NCBI GenBank assembly: GCA_934196725.1
Contig: CAKPWR010000028.1
Coordinates: 1-34,667, forward strand
Source: an uncultured Prevotella sp.
Lineage (GTDB): Bacteria > Bacteroidota > Bacteroidia > Bacteroidales > Bacteroidaceae
DNA length: 34,667 bases
Reading direction: 5' to 3'
Shown here: positions 28,481-34,667 of the stretch, in pieces
Numbering within the stretch: position 1 is the first letter of the stretch
How the letters are laid out: each line of letters starts with the position of its first letter
Made by a program: the position numbers and the translations under genes
The notes under the pieces: model-generated
Told to the model about the DNA's origin: nothing
Database searches by the model: none
What the model saw: only the letters and a program-made list of their open reading frames with translations

Positions 28481-30507
28481 AAAAGTTTATTTTCACTTTT
28501 GTGCTGGTGCTGACGGCTTTGTCGGCATCAGCGCAATATAGAGTAGACCGCCTGATTACGGCGGGCAGAAGTGCTCTCTATTATGAGGACTTCGTTCTTT
28601 CCATTAAGTATTTTAATCTTGCTATCGGTGCCAAGCCTTATCTCTATGAGCCTTGGTATTACCGCAGTGTCGCCAAGTTTAATCTCGATGATTATGTAGG
28701 AGCTGAGAGTGATGCGTCTGAGGCGTTGAATCTCAATCCTTATATCAACGATATTTACGACTTGCGTGCCATCTGCCGTATCCGCCAGAACCGTTTCCAG
28801 GATGCCATCACCGATTATAATTCTGCCATCCGCATCGAGCCTCGCAACCGCAATTACTGGTTCAACCGTGCGCTCTGCCAGATGGAGAGCAAGAATTATG
28901 ACGTGGCGCAGGCGGAATTGGATTCGCTGATTGCCAAATGGAAGGACTATGCGAATGCCTATACCCTCAAGGCTGAGATTTATCTGAAGCAGAAAGATAC
29001 GCTGCAGGCTGAGAAATGGATAGACAAGAGCCTGGAAATCAATCCTTATGACGGTGATGCATGGACTACTCGTGCCTATATGGCACTGGCTAGAAAGGAA
29101 TGGAAGGTGGCAGATGAGGCTTTGACCAAGTCGCTTCATTTCAAGCCTAACAATGTGAACAGTTATATCAACCGTGCACTGGCTCGTATCAACATTAACA
29201 ATTTACGTGGAGCGATGAGCGATTATGACAATGCGCTCGATTTGGATCCTAACAACTTCCTGGCTCATTACAACCGAGGTCTGATGCGTGTGCAGTTGGG
29301 TGATGACAACCGTGCCATCCTCGACTTCGACTTCGTCATCAAGATGGAACCAAAGAACTTCATGGCTATTTTCAACCGTGCGCTCCTGCACGACAAGACG
29401 GGTAATCTGAAGGCGGCTATCCGTGATTATTCTACGGTTATCGACCAGTTCCCTAACTTCTGGACGGGTCTTTCCTATCGTGCCAGCTGTTACCGCAGGT
29501 TGGGTATGACGGCAAAGGCTGAGATGGATGAATTCCGCATCTTCAAGGCGCAGATGAACAAGCATCTGGGTATTCAGCCTAGATGGAGCGCGAAGACCAG
29601 GAAGGAGGTGCGTAAGCGCTCTGAGGTAGATCCGGATAAGTTTGCTTCTATCGTGGTAGAGGATGAACCTAAGTATGAGCACAATTACAAGAGCGAGTAT
29701 CGTGGACGCATCCAGAACCGTCAGGTGGAGACTTCCTATCTGCCTATGTATCAGCTCTCTTACTTCCCTAATGTGCAGAATCTGAACGGTGTTCAGGCGT
29801 TTGACAAGGAGGTGGAACAGCTTAATATGCACCTGGCTCAGGCACAGGCTAAGCAGAGTGGTGGTGCTTCCGGCAAACAGAATGCTGCTCAGTCTAAGGC
29901 TTCTACCAATAAGGTTTATATCGTATGTACCAAGGAACAGCTCGACGAGAACAGCTCGTTGATGATCTTCTCATTGATAGATAAGCTGTCGGCTGAATTG
30001 AGTGTGGCTAAGGATATCGAGCAGAAGAAGAGTCTGCTGATGCGCAGGGCCATCGCTCACAGTGTTCTCCGTGATTTCGAGGCTGCCATCAGTGATTTCA
30101 CCTATTATCTCTCTCTGGACGAAAAGAGTTCGCTGGCTTACTGGCAGCGTGCTGTCTGCCAGGCTGAGATGGATGAGTTTAACCGTGCTGAGGGCAAGGG
30201 TATCACGAATATCCATTCTGCCGAGGCTGATTTCAGCGATGCTATCCGTCTGAACAGCAATAATGCCTACATCTATTATAATAGAGGTAACGTGCATGCT
30301 GGCAGAAACGAGTTGTCTAAGGCTATCGATGATTACAGCATTGCCATCAGGATAGATTCACGTCTGGCTGAGGCATATTACAACCGTGGTCTGGCTCGTA
30401 TCAAGAGTGGCAACAAGCAGGCAGGTATCCAGGATCTTTCCAAGGCTGGTGAGCTGGGCTTGTATGATGCTTATTCTGTGATTAAGCGAATCAATAAGGC
30501 AAAATAA
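28477..30507 (+). CDS. Exported tetratricopeptide-repeat protein
   Basis: The 676-aa protein begins with a signal peptide ([19 protein letters not shown]). It holds about ten TPR units, such as [60 protein letters not shown] and [21 protein letters not shown] non-TPR middle (about 365-485) contains charged and Gln/Ala/Ser-rich stretches. It is probably a periplasmic scaffold. Its partner is unknown. The 4-nt overlap with def shows co-transcription. Confidence 0.92.
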   Translation: MKKFIFTFVLVLTALSASAQYRVDRLITAGRSALYYEDFVLSIKYFNLAIGAKPYLYEPWYYRSVAKFNLDDYVGAESDASEALNLNPYINDIYDLRAICRIRQNRFQDAITDYNSAIRIEPRNRNYWFNRALCQMESKNYDVAQAELDSLIAKWKDYANAYTLKAEIYLKQKDTLQAEKWIDKSLEINPYDGDAWTTRAYMALARKEWKVADEALTKSLHFKPNNVNSYINRALARININNLRGAMSDYDNALDLDPNNFLAHYNRGLMRVQLGDDNRAILDFDFVIKMEPKNFMAIFNRALLHDKTGNLKAAIRDYSTVIDQFPNFWTGLSYRASCYRRLGMTAKAEMDEFRIFKAQMNKHLGIQPRWSAKTRKEVRKRSEVDPDKFASIVVEDEPKYEHNYKSEYRGRIQNRQVETSYLPMYQLSYFPNVQNLNGVQAFDKEVEQLNMHLAQAQAKQSGGASGKQNAAQSKASTNKVYIVCTKEQLDENSSLMIFSLIDKLSAELSVAKDIEQKKSLLMRRAIAHSVLRDFEAAISDFTYYLSLDEKSSLAYWQRAVCQAEMDEFNRAEGKGITNIHSAEADFSDAIRLNSNNAYIYYNRGNVHAGRNELSKAIDDYSIAIRIDSRLAEAYYNRGLARIKSGNKQAGIQDLSKAGELGLYDAYSVIKRINKAK

Positions 30508-30516
30508 CAATCGCAC

Positions 30517-30728
30517 AGATGGGGATATTTTCAAGTCTCACAGATGGATAGCTTAATCCCACAGATTTCACAGATTTACACAGATTTTTTTTTCTGTGTC
30601 TGTCTATTATAAAGAAAAGGTTCAATTCCAAACCAATGGAATTGAACCTTTTCTTTTATAGATAAATATCTCTTGATTCCTGATATCTGTGTAAATCTGT
30701 GGGACTTGAAAATATATCCATCTGCGGG
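30517..30728. repeat. Nested inverted repeat with CACAGATTT units between the TPR and rel genes
   Basis: The left side reads GATATTTTCAAGTCTCACAG and CCCACAGATTTCACAGATTT. The right side reads the reverse complement of these in opposite order: ATCTGTGTAAATCTGTGGG, then ACTTGAAAATATATCCATCT. At the centre is a perfect 20-bp-arm terminator. The CACAGATTTCACAGAT phrase is also found within the sulfite reductase gene. Confidence 0.85.
30611..30656. terminator. Bidirectional terminator, perfect 20-bp arms
   Basis: The arm AAAGAAAAGGTTCAATTCCA is fully complementary to 30637-30656 around the loop AACCAA. The genes on both sides converge. Confidence 0.92.
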
Positions 30729-30729
30729 A

Positions 30730-32949
30730 TTATATTCTCATTACCTGCTTTACGCCTTTTACGGCAGCCAGCTTCTTGATGAGTGCATCCGTCTTGGTGG
30801 CATCATCTATCATCACCGTAACATTTCCGGAGAACAGACCGTCCTTTGATGAGATGTTGATGCCTCTCATCACGAGCTTATCCTCTTTGGAGATGATGTT
30901 CGTGATGTTGCTCACGATACCAATATCGTCGTTTCCGATGATTCTCAGGGTGATGGCATACTTCGATGTTCCCTTTCCGCTCCATTTTGCCTTGACGATG
31001 CGGTAACCGAAGCGGCGGCGAAGTTCCTTGGCGTTAGGACAGTCGATGCGGTGAACCTTGATGCCCTTGCTGATGGTAACGAATCCGAAGATTGGGTCAC
31101 CGTAGATAGGGTGACAGCAGTGGGCCAGCTCGAAGTCGATACCTTTCAGGTGCTCGTCGATTACCAGCACGTCGTCGCTTTGCTTCAGGAGTTCCTCGGT
31201 AGGATTCTCAAACTCAAAGTTCTCTGCACTTTCGGCTGGTTTGGTGACATTGGTAGGGTTGAGGTCGTGATCCCGTTCCTCTACATATTTGTCGATGACG
31301 GTGTTTACGTCGAGTTTTTCTTCTGCTATTTCCTTGTAGAAGTCTGACGTCTCCTTGTATCCCATCTTCTTGATGATGCGCGCCATGGTGCTCTCATCAA
31401 TCTCCATCTTGCGGTTCTTGAATCTTCTCTCCAGGAGTTCCTTGGCGTAGAGTCCGTCCTTCTTCTGGGTTTCCTTCAGGGCGAGACGTATCTTGGCCTT
31501 TGCCTTGGAGGTCTGCACGATGTTGAGCCATTCTCTTCTAGGCTTCTGGTTGCTCTGGGTGAGGATTTCCACCTGGTCGCCCGAATGGAGTTCCTGACGG
31601 AAGGTAACAGCTCTGCCGTTGATCTTTCCGCCCACGCAGGTGTTGCCGATGCGGGAGTGGATGTAGTAGGCGAAGTCGAGTACCGTAGCACCTTTCTGGA
31701 AGTTCAGCAGGTCGCCCTTAGGAGTGAATACGTATACTTCGTCTTCCTTCAGGTCGGTGGTAAACTGGTCCATCAGCTGCAGGTCGTCGTTGTTTTCCAG
31801 TGCGGCACGGATGTTGGCTAACCATTCGTCTATGCCTCCTTCTCCCTGCTTGATGCCCTTGTAGCGCCAGTGGGCAGCGAGTCCGTGCTCGGCGATATCG
31901 TCCATTCTTTCGGTTCTAATCTGTACCTCCACCCATTTCTTTTCCGGTCCCAGCACGGTGGTGTGCAGACTCTCGTATCCGTTGCTCTTAGGCACGCTGA
32001 GCCAGTCGCGCATACGTTTTGGGTTCGGCTGATACATATCTGTGATGAGTGCGAATGTCTGCCAGCACTGCATGTATTCCTTCTCTCTTGGTGCGTCGAT
32101 GATGATGCGGATGGCGAAGAGGTCATATACACCCTCGAAGGCGCACTTCTGCTTCTTCATCTTCTGCCAGATGGAGTGGATGCTCTTGGTGCGTCCCTTC
32201 ATGTGATATTTCAGTCCGGCAGCATCGAGTTTCTCCTTGATAGGCTGGATGAAGCGGGCGATATAGGCATCGCGCGAAGCCTTGGTGGCATTCAGCTTCT
32301 CCTTGATCATATAGTAGGCATCGTGCTCCAGATACTTCAGGCTCAGGTCTTCCAGCTCGCTCTTCAGCTTGTAGAGTCCCAGCTTGTGGGCGAGTGGGGC
32401 ATAGAGGTAGCTGGCTTCCTCGCTCACCTCGTGCTTAGCCTCTTTCTGTTCGGTATCACGAATCTGTCGCATCACGTTCACGCGGTCGGCAATCATGATG
32501 AGGATCACGCGCATATCTTCTGAGAAGGAGATGAGCAGGTTTCTGAAGTTCTCGCTCTCGATGATCGGGTTGCGCTTATAGAGGTCGTGGATGCGGAGGA
32601 GTCCGCTGATGATGTGTGCCACGCTGTCGCCGTATTTCTTCTGGATGTCTTCGATGGTCTGATAGCCGTCGATGACGCTGGTCTGCATCAGGATGGCGAT
32701 GATGCCGTCTCGTTTCAGACCGATTTCGTTGACTGCGATTTCTGCTGTCTGCAGGGCAGCGAGTATAGGGTTCATGCCGAAGACGTTGCGCTTGATCTGG
32801 TGGTTGATGAAGGCATGCTGTATGTCTTCACGCAGATGCTGCTCATCGCCCGGCTTGAACGTGTCGCCCACAGCGGTTCTCAGACGCTCCAGGATTTGGA
32901 GTGTCTGTTCTTTTTCTTCGGATGTGAATTTAAAAGGTGTTTCGTTCAT
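30730..32949 (-). CDS. RelA/SpoT-family (p)ppGpp synthetase with degenerate hydrolase domain
   Basis: The start at 32949 is preferred, giving 739 aa, because GGGAGGGA lies just upstream; a longer frame begins in repeat-flanking DNA. Residues about 50-180 are the HD-fold region, but HD is replaced by QT (89-90) in ILMQTSVIDG, and DRLHNM by DRVNVM (155-160). Hydrolase activity is therefore unlikely. The synthetase domain is intact: KSIHSIWQKMKK, RMRDWLSVPKSNGYESLHTT and VEVQIRTERMDDIAEHGLAA. TGS follows (about 404-465, VYVFTPKGDLLNFQKGATVL), and a C-terminal ACT domain ends at 739. The basic RMRD motif resembles the RxKD of bifunctional Rel enzymes. It is probably the synthetase of a Rel/SpoT pair. 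Confidence 0.93.
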   Translation of the reverse strand: MNETPFKFTSEEKEQTLQILERLRTAVGDTFKPGDEQHLREDIQHAFINHQIKRNVFGMNPILAALQTAEIAVNEIGLKRDGIIAILMQTSVIDGYQTIEDIQKKYGDSVAHIISGLLRIHDLYKRNPIIESENFRNLLISFSEDMRVILIMIADRVNVMRQIRDTEQKEAKHEVSEEASYLYAPLAHKLGLYKLKSELEDLSLKYLEHDAYYMIKEKLNATKASRDAYIARFIQPIKEKLDAAGLKYHMKGRTKSIHSIWQKMKKQKCAFEGVYDLFAIRIIIDAPREKEYMQCWQTFALITDMYQPNPKRMRDWLSVPKSNGYESLHTTVLGPEKKWVEVQIRTERMDDIAEHGLAAHWRYKGIKQGEGGIDEWLANIRAALENNDDLQLMDQFTTDLKEDEVYVFTPKGDLLNFQKGATVLDFAYYIHSRIGNTCVGGKINGRAVTFRQELHSGDQVEILTQSNQKPRREWLNIVQTSKAKAKIRLALKETQKKDGLYAKELLERRFKNRKMEIDESTMARIIKKMGYKETSDFYKEIAEEKLDVNTVIDKYVEERDHDLNPTNVTKPAESAENFEFENPTEELLKQSDDVLVIDEHLKGIDFELAHCCHPIYGDPIFGFVTISKGIKVHRIDCPNAKELRRRFGYRIVKAKWSGKGTSKYAITLRIIGNDDIGIVSNITNIISKEDKLVMRGINISSKDGLFSGNVTVMIDDATKTDALIKKLAAVKGVKQVMRI

Positions 32950-33006
32950 TGTCGTTCCCTCCCGTTGATTATATATTATTGATTGAACTTTCGCAAGTGT
33001 GCTCCA

Positions 33007-33206
33007 CACGCCCTGAAAGGGCAGAAACTCCTAGCCCAGGGCATCGCCCTGGGTAATTACGGGCGCAAACCTGTCGCCCTGTAAGGGCAAAAGCTTTAAA
33101 CTCCAGGCAATACATAAAGCTTTTGCCCTTACAGGGCGACTTGCTTATTGCCATTATACCCAGGGCGATGCCCTGGGCTAGGAGCTTTTGGGCCTTCAGC
33201 CCGTAC
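33007..33206. repeat. About 200-bp inverted repeat of GGGC-rich palindromes, copy 2
   Basis: The left half reads GCCCTGAAAGGGCAGAAACT, CCTAGCCCAGGGCATCGCCC, then CGCCCTGTAAGGGCAAAAGC. The right half mirrors it: GCTTTTGCCCTTACAGGGCG, CCCAGGGCGATGCCCTGGGC, TAGGAGCTTTTGGGC. It is the same module set as at 4687-4868. It lies between the rel gene start and the microprotein array. It could form a large cruciform or transcript hairpins that terminate the array's mRNA. Confidence 0.85.
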
Positions 33207-33240
33207 TTAAACCACATGCGAAAATTCAGTTATTGAGTTG

Positions 33241-33345
33241 TTATAACTCGTCTATCCATTTCTGGCCAGACTTGGTGTTGAGCCAAATGGCAAAGCTAGT
33301 GCTTATTACCATCATGATAAACATGAATAGAGTAAATACTTCCAT
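33241..33345 (-). CDS. Tandem membrane microprotein, copy 1 (34 aa)
   Basis: Reading leftward from ATG 33345 this encodes MEVFTLFMFIMMVISTSFAI followed by WLNTKSGQKWIDEL and TAA. Residues about 4-20 form a single hydrophobic span; the C-terminal tail has two Lys, so the tail is predicted to face the cytosol. It is the last of five tandem paralogues and is most like copy 3. The gap to copy 2 is 11 nt. I do not recognise the family. The core shared with copies 2-4 differs only at synonymous positions, which supports translation. Confidence 0.78.
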   Translation of the reverse strand: MEVFTLFMFIMMVISTSFAIWLNTKSGQKWIDEL

Positions 33346-33356
33346 AATAACTTATA

Positions 33357-33461
33357 TTATAAATTGTCTATCCACTTCTGACCAGACTTTGTGTTAAGCC
33401 AGATTGCAAAGCTGGCGCTAATTACGGCACTCAGCCCCATGAATATTGTCATTAGTTCCAT
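33357..33461 (-). CDS. Tandem membrane microprotein, copy 2 (34 aa)
   Basis: From ATG 33461 it encodes MELMTIFMGLSAVISASFAI then WLNTKSGQKWIDNL. It has the same one-span layout. Its start lies 2 nt after the stop of copy 3, so translation is probably coupled. The ending WIDNL is shared with copies 4 and 5. Family unknown. Confidence 0.78.
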   Translation of the reverse strand: MELMTIFMGLSAVISASFAIWLNTKSGQKWIDNL

Positions 33462-33463
33462 AA

Positions 33464-33568
33464 TTACAGCTCATCTATCCATTTCTGGCCAGACTTGGTG
33501 TTGAGCCAAATGGCGAAGCTGGCGCCTATTACCATCATGATAAACATGAATAATGTCATTAGTTCCAT
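33464..33568 (-). CDS. Tandem membrane microprotein, copy 3 (34 aa)
   Basis: From ATG 33568 it encodes MELMTLFMFIMMVIGASFAI then WLNTKSGQKWIDEL. It is nearly identical to copy 1 in the membrane span (MFIMMVI) and the tail. It lies 11 nt after the stop of copy 4. Family unknown. Confidence 0.78.
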   Translation of the reverse strand: MELMTLFMFIMMVIGASFAIWLNTKSGQKWIDEL

Positions 33569-33579
33569 AATAACTTATA

Positions 33580-33687
33580 TTATAAATTATCTATCCACTT
33601 CTGACCTGACTTTGTGTTGAGCCAGATTGCAAAGCTGCTGCTAATAATTAGCCCCAGCGAAAAAATAAACATTAATCCTTCCATCAT
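33580..33687 (-). CDS. Tandem membrane microprotein, copy 4 (35 aa)
   Basis: Two adjacent ATGs (33687 and 33684) are possible starts. From the first it encodes MMEGLMFIFSLGLIISSSFA then IWLNTKSGQKWIDNL. A longer frame that starts upstream runs antiparallel to no similarity and overlaps copy 5 in another frame, so the short start is chosen. Family unknown. Confidence 0.78.
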   Translation of the reverse strand: MMEGLMFIFSLGLIISSSFAIWLNTKSGQKWIDNL

Positions 33688-33701
33688 TAGATAGTTTTGG
33701 A

Positions 33702-33806
33702 TTATAAATTGTCTATCCACTTTCTGCCAGACTTGGTGTAGGTCCAAATAGCTAAACTTATACCAATAACAGCTCCTATACACATTACTAAAGCAAATCC
33801 TTCCAT
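33702..33806 (-). CDS. Tandem membrane microprotein, copy 5 (34 aa, most divergent)
   Basis: From ATG 33806 it encodes MEGFALVMCIGAVIGISLAI then WTYTKSGRKWIDNL. It keeps the single span, IW, TKSG and KWIDNL, but has TY for LN and R for Q. It is the first microprotein transcribed, 12 nt after the 79-aa two-span gene. It may be the oldest or a specialised copy. Family unknown. Confidence 0.75.
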   Translation of the reverse strand: MEGFALVMCIGAVIGISLAIWTYTKSGRKWIDNL

Positions 33807-33818
33807 GATATAATGTTT

Positions 33819-34058
33819 TTAATCGTTATACTTCATTACATTGTTCGCTGCTAAGGCAAAGCTTATAGCGCTCAATGAGCCTGCAATGATGCAGACATAA
33901 TTAAATACTTCCATCTCGTCTCCGGTAATCATAGGAGATAATCCGCCTATACCAGTTCCGCTGATGAACAGGTTCGATACCCCATAGAGGTAATGTGATA
34001 GCCCCGACCTTCGGTCGTGCTCTTTTGCTAATTTACTAACCATGTCGCAATATTCCAT
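33819..34058 (-). CDS. 79-aa two-span membrane protein leading the microprotein array
   Basis: The start MEYCDMVSKLAKEHDRRSGL (ATG at 34058) is preferred; an upstream ATG at 34076 would add six residues. The basic N-terminal segment KEHDRRSG is followed by a hydrophobic stretch (YLYGVSNLFISGTGIGGLSP) and a second one (VFNYVCIIAGSLSAISFALA), then a short polar end. The layout recalls the two-span core of SLATT-type membrane proteins, but it is much shorter, and I would not assign it. It is the first gene of the six-gene leftward unit. It probably forms a complex with, or is functionally linked to, the microproteins. Confidence 0.72.
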   Translation of the reverse strand: MEYCDMVSKLAKEHDRRSGLSHYLYGVSNLFISGTGIGGLSPMITGDEMEVFNYVCIIAGSLSAISFALAANNVMKYND

Positions 34059-34086
34059 TTTAAATTTGACAAACAATGGCGATTCG

Positions 34087-34102
34087 GCGTTAAAAAACGC
34101 CT
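34087..34102. promoter_or_regulatory. Hairpin in the 5' leader of the microprotein operon
   Basis: GGCGTT-AAAA-AACGCC is a perfect six-base stem in the predicted leader between the -7 box and the 79-aa gene. It could be a mild attenuator or a leader-stabilising hairpin. Confidence 0.4.
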
Positions 34103-34122
34103 ACTTCGTTAAATTTTCAATG

Positions 34123-34130
34123 CAAAGGTA
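34123..34130 (-). promoter_or_regulatory. -7 box TACCTTTG of the microprotein operon
   Basis: On the minus strand TACCTTTG matches TAnnTTTG, 65 nt before the ATG at 34058. There is no clear -33 TTTG at the expected spacing. It is back to back with the DUF4301 promoter. Confidence 0.55.
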
Positions 34131-34148
34131 CAAAAAAAAGCGGAAATA

Positions 34149-34180
34149 TTTCTGATTATCAGAAAAAACTAGTATCTTTG
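34149..34180 (+). promoter_or_regulatory. Promoter of the DUF4301 gene
   Basis: TTTC (34149-34152), 20 nt, TATCTTTG (34173-34180) fits the consensus. The ATG follows 38 nt downstream. Confidence 0.6.
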
Positions 34181-34218
34181 TAGCACATATAGTGTAAATT
34201 TAACATAAATATGGTATT

Positions 34219-34667
34219 ATGAATCAGCAAGATCTAAACCAAATCGCTGCTCGCGGTATCTCCGAGCAGCAGATTGAACATCAGTTGGAACAAATCAAGA
34301 ATGGTTTCCCTTTCCTCAAACTCGAGGGCGCGGCTGCCATCGGTAAGGGTATCATGGCTCCTACAGCTCAGGAAGTAGAGGACTACGAGAAGGCGTGGAA
34401 CGACTACAAGGCTGAGGGTCACAAGATTGTGAAGTTCGTACCTGCTTCAGGTGCGGCAAGCCGCATGTTCAAGAACATGTTTGCATTCCTCGATGCTCCA
34501 TACGATGTTCCTACTACTGACTTTGAAAAACAATTCTTCGAGAATATCAAGAAGTTTGCTTTCCGCAAGGCACTCTGCGACAAGTGCCACGTCAACAACG
34601 AGAAGGGCATCATGTGCCTCATCAAGAAGGGCGATTACAAGGCTATCGTGGCTAATCTCCTCAAGCC
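34219..34667 (+). CDS. DUF4301 family protein, 3' end cut by window edge
   Basis: From ATG 34219, 149 complete codons are visible. The protein begins MNQQDLNQIAARGISEQQIE, then GFPFLKLEGAAAIGKGI, IVKFVPASGAASRMFKNMFA and CHVNNEKGIMCLIKKGDY. The PASGAASRMFK segment is the recognisable part of DUF4301 proteins of Bacteroidota, which run to over 500 residues; it resembles a nucleotide/phosphate-binding loop. The function is unknown. It is divergent from the microprotein array. Confidence 0.88.
   Translation, partial: MNQQDLNQIAARGISEQQIEHQLEQIKNGFPFLKLEGAAAIGKGIMAPTAQEVEDYEKAWNDYKAEGHKIVKFVPASGAASRMFKNMFAFLDAPYDVPTTDFEKQFFENIKKFAFRKALCDKCHVNNEKGIMCLIKKGDYKAIVANLLK

Noticed and set aside
32950..33217. 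Longer start for the rel gene (ATG at 33009) and a separate 82-aa frame in the GGGC repeat
   Set aside because: Both lie in or next to the dispersed palindromic repeat. The purine-rich GGGAGGGA before 32949 marks the better start, and the 82-aa frame is repeat translation.
33580..33783. 67-aa minus-strand frame containing microprotein copy 4
   Set aside because: Its N-terminal half is an out-of-frame reading of copy 5. The tandem layout and the adjacent ATGs at 33687/33684 define the real start.
33241..33806. CRISPR array or simple tandem repeat
   Set aside because: The units are 107-119 nt, lack constant repeats with unique spacers, and each contains an intact frame whose differences in the core are synonymous.

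Overview
The window looks like chromosome of a Bacteroidota gut-type bacterium, most like Prevotella/Segatella. The signs are DUF3332, DUF4348 and DUF4301 proteins, a YtxH/holin-family/hypothetical trio, a TonB-dependent receptor with a carboxypeptidase-like N-terminal domain, -7 promoter boxes of the TAnnTTTG type, weak Shine-Dalgarno sequences, and intergenic repeats familiar from Prevotella. I saw no rRNA, tRNA, CRISPR array, transposase or prophage module.

Positions 1-11704 hold one long leftward (minus-strand) run. In transcription order it encodes a PstB-like ABC ATPase, a ThiS-like sulfur carrier ending GGGAC, a ThiF/MoeB-type E1 enzyme, a JAMM metalloprotease, a siroheme sulfite reductase fused to a TusA domain, precorrin-2 dehydrogenase, HemA, a HemC-CobA(SUMT)-HemD fusion, HemB and HemL (cut by the left edge). 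Together these make siroheme from glutamyl-tRNA, load it into a sulfite reductase, and pass the sulfide to a protein-thiocarboxylate carrier. The carrier, E1 and protease match the HcyS/HcyF/HcyD homocysteine pathway known from Wolinella. A PstS-like binding lipoprotein (11976-12866) diverges from the ATPase.

Positions 13270-15540 (minus) encode a biotin carrier protein, a 49-aa MmdE/OadG-tail-like protein and a carboxyltransferase, as in a methylmalonyl-CoA decarboxylase or propionyl-CoA carboxylase. A TonB-dependent receptor (15717-18128, minus) diverges from a MetY/MetB-type PLP enzyme (18261-19439) and a MalY/PatB C-S lyase. The dyad ATACC-N8-GGTAT(A) occurs twice between the divergent ATPase and PstS-like promoters and once between the receptor and the MetY-like gene. 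This suggests one regulator for sulfide production and sulfide use.

Positions 20798-30507 hold mostly housekeeping genes: DUF3332, pheS, a DUF4348 lipoprotein, murB, a PhnP-like hydrolase, the ytxH/holin-like trio, a SPOR lipoprotein, then ruvX-def-TPR with 4-nt overlaps. A Rel/SpoT homologue with a degenerate hydrolase site follows (30730-32949, minus).

Positions 33241-34058 (minus) hold a compact array of five tandem paralogous 34-35 aa single-span membrane microproteins behind a 79-aa two-span membrane protein. I do not recognise this family. Differences between copies in the conserved core are synonymous, which points to real, selected proteins. The window ends in the start of a DUF4301 gene.

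A second theme is repeats inside genes. A palindromic repeat, a 32-nt GTGAAGA-type repeat and a CACAGATTT-type repeat, all of intergenic character, are read in frame within linkers of the sulfite reductase-TusA and HemC-CobA-HemD fusion proteins.
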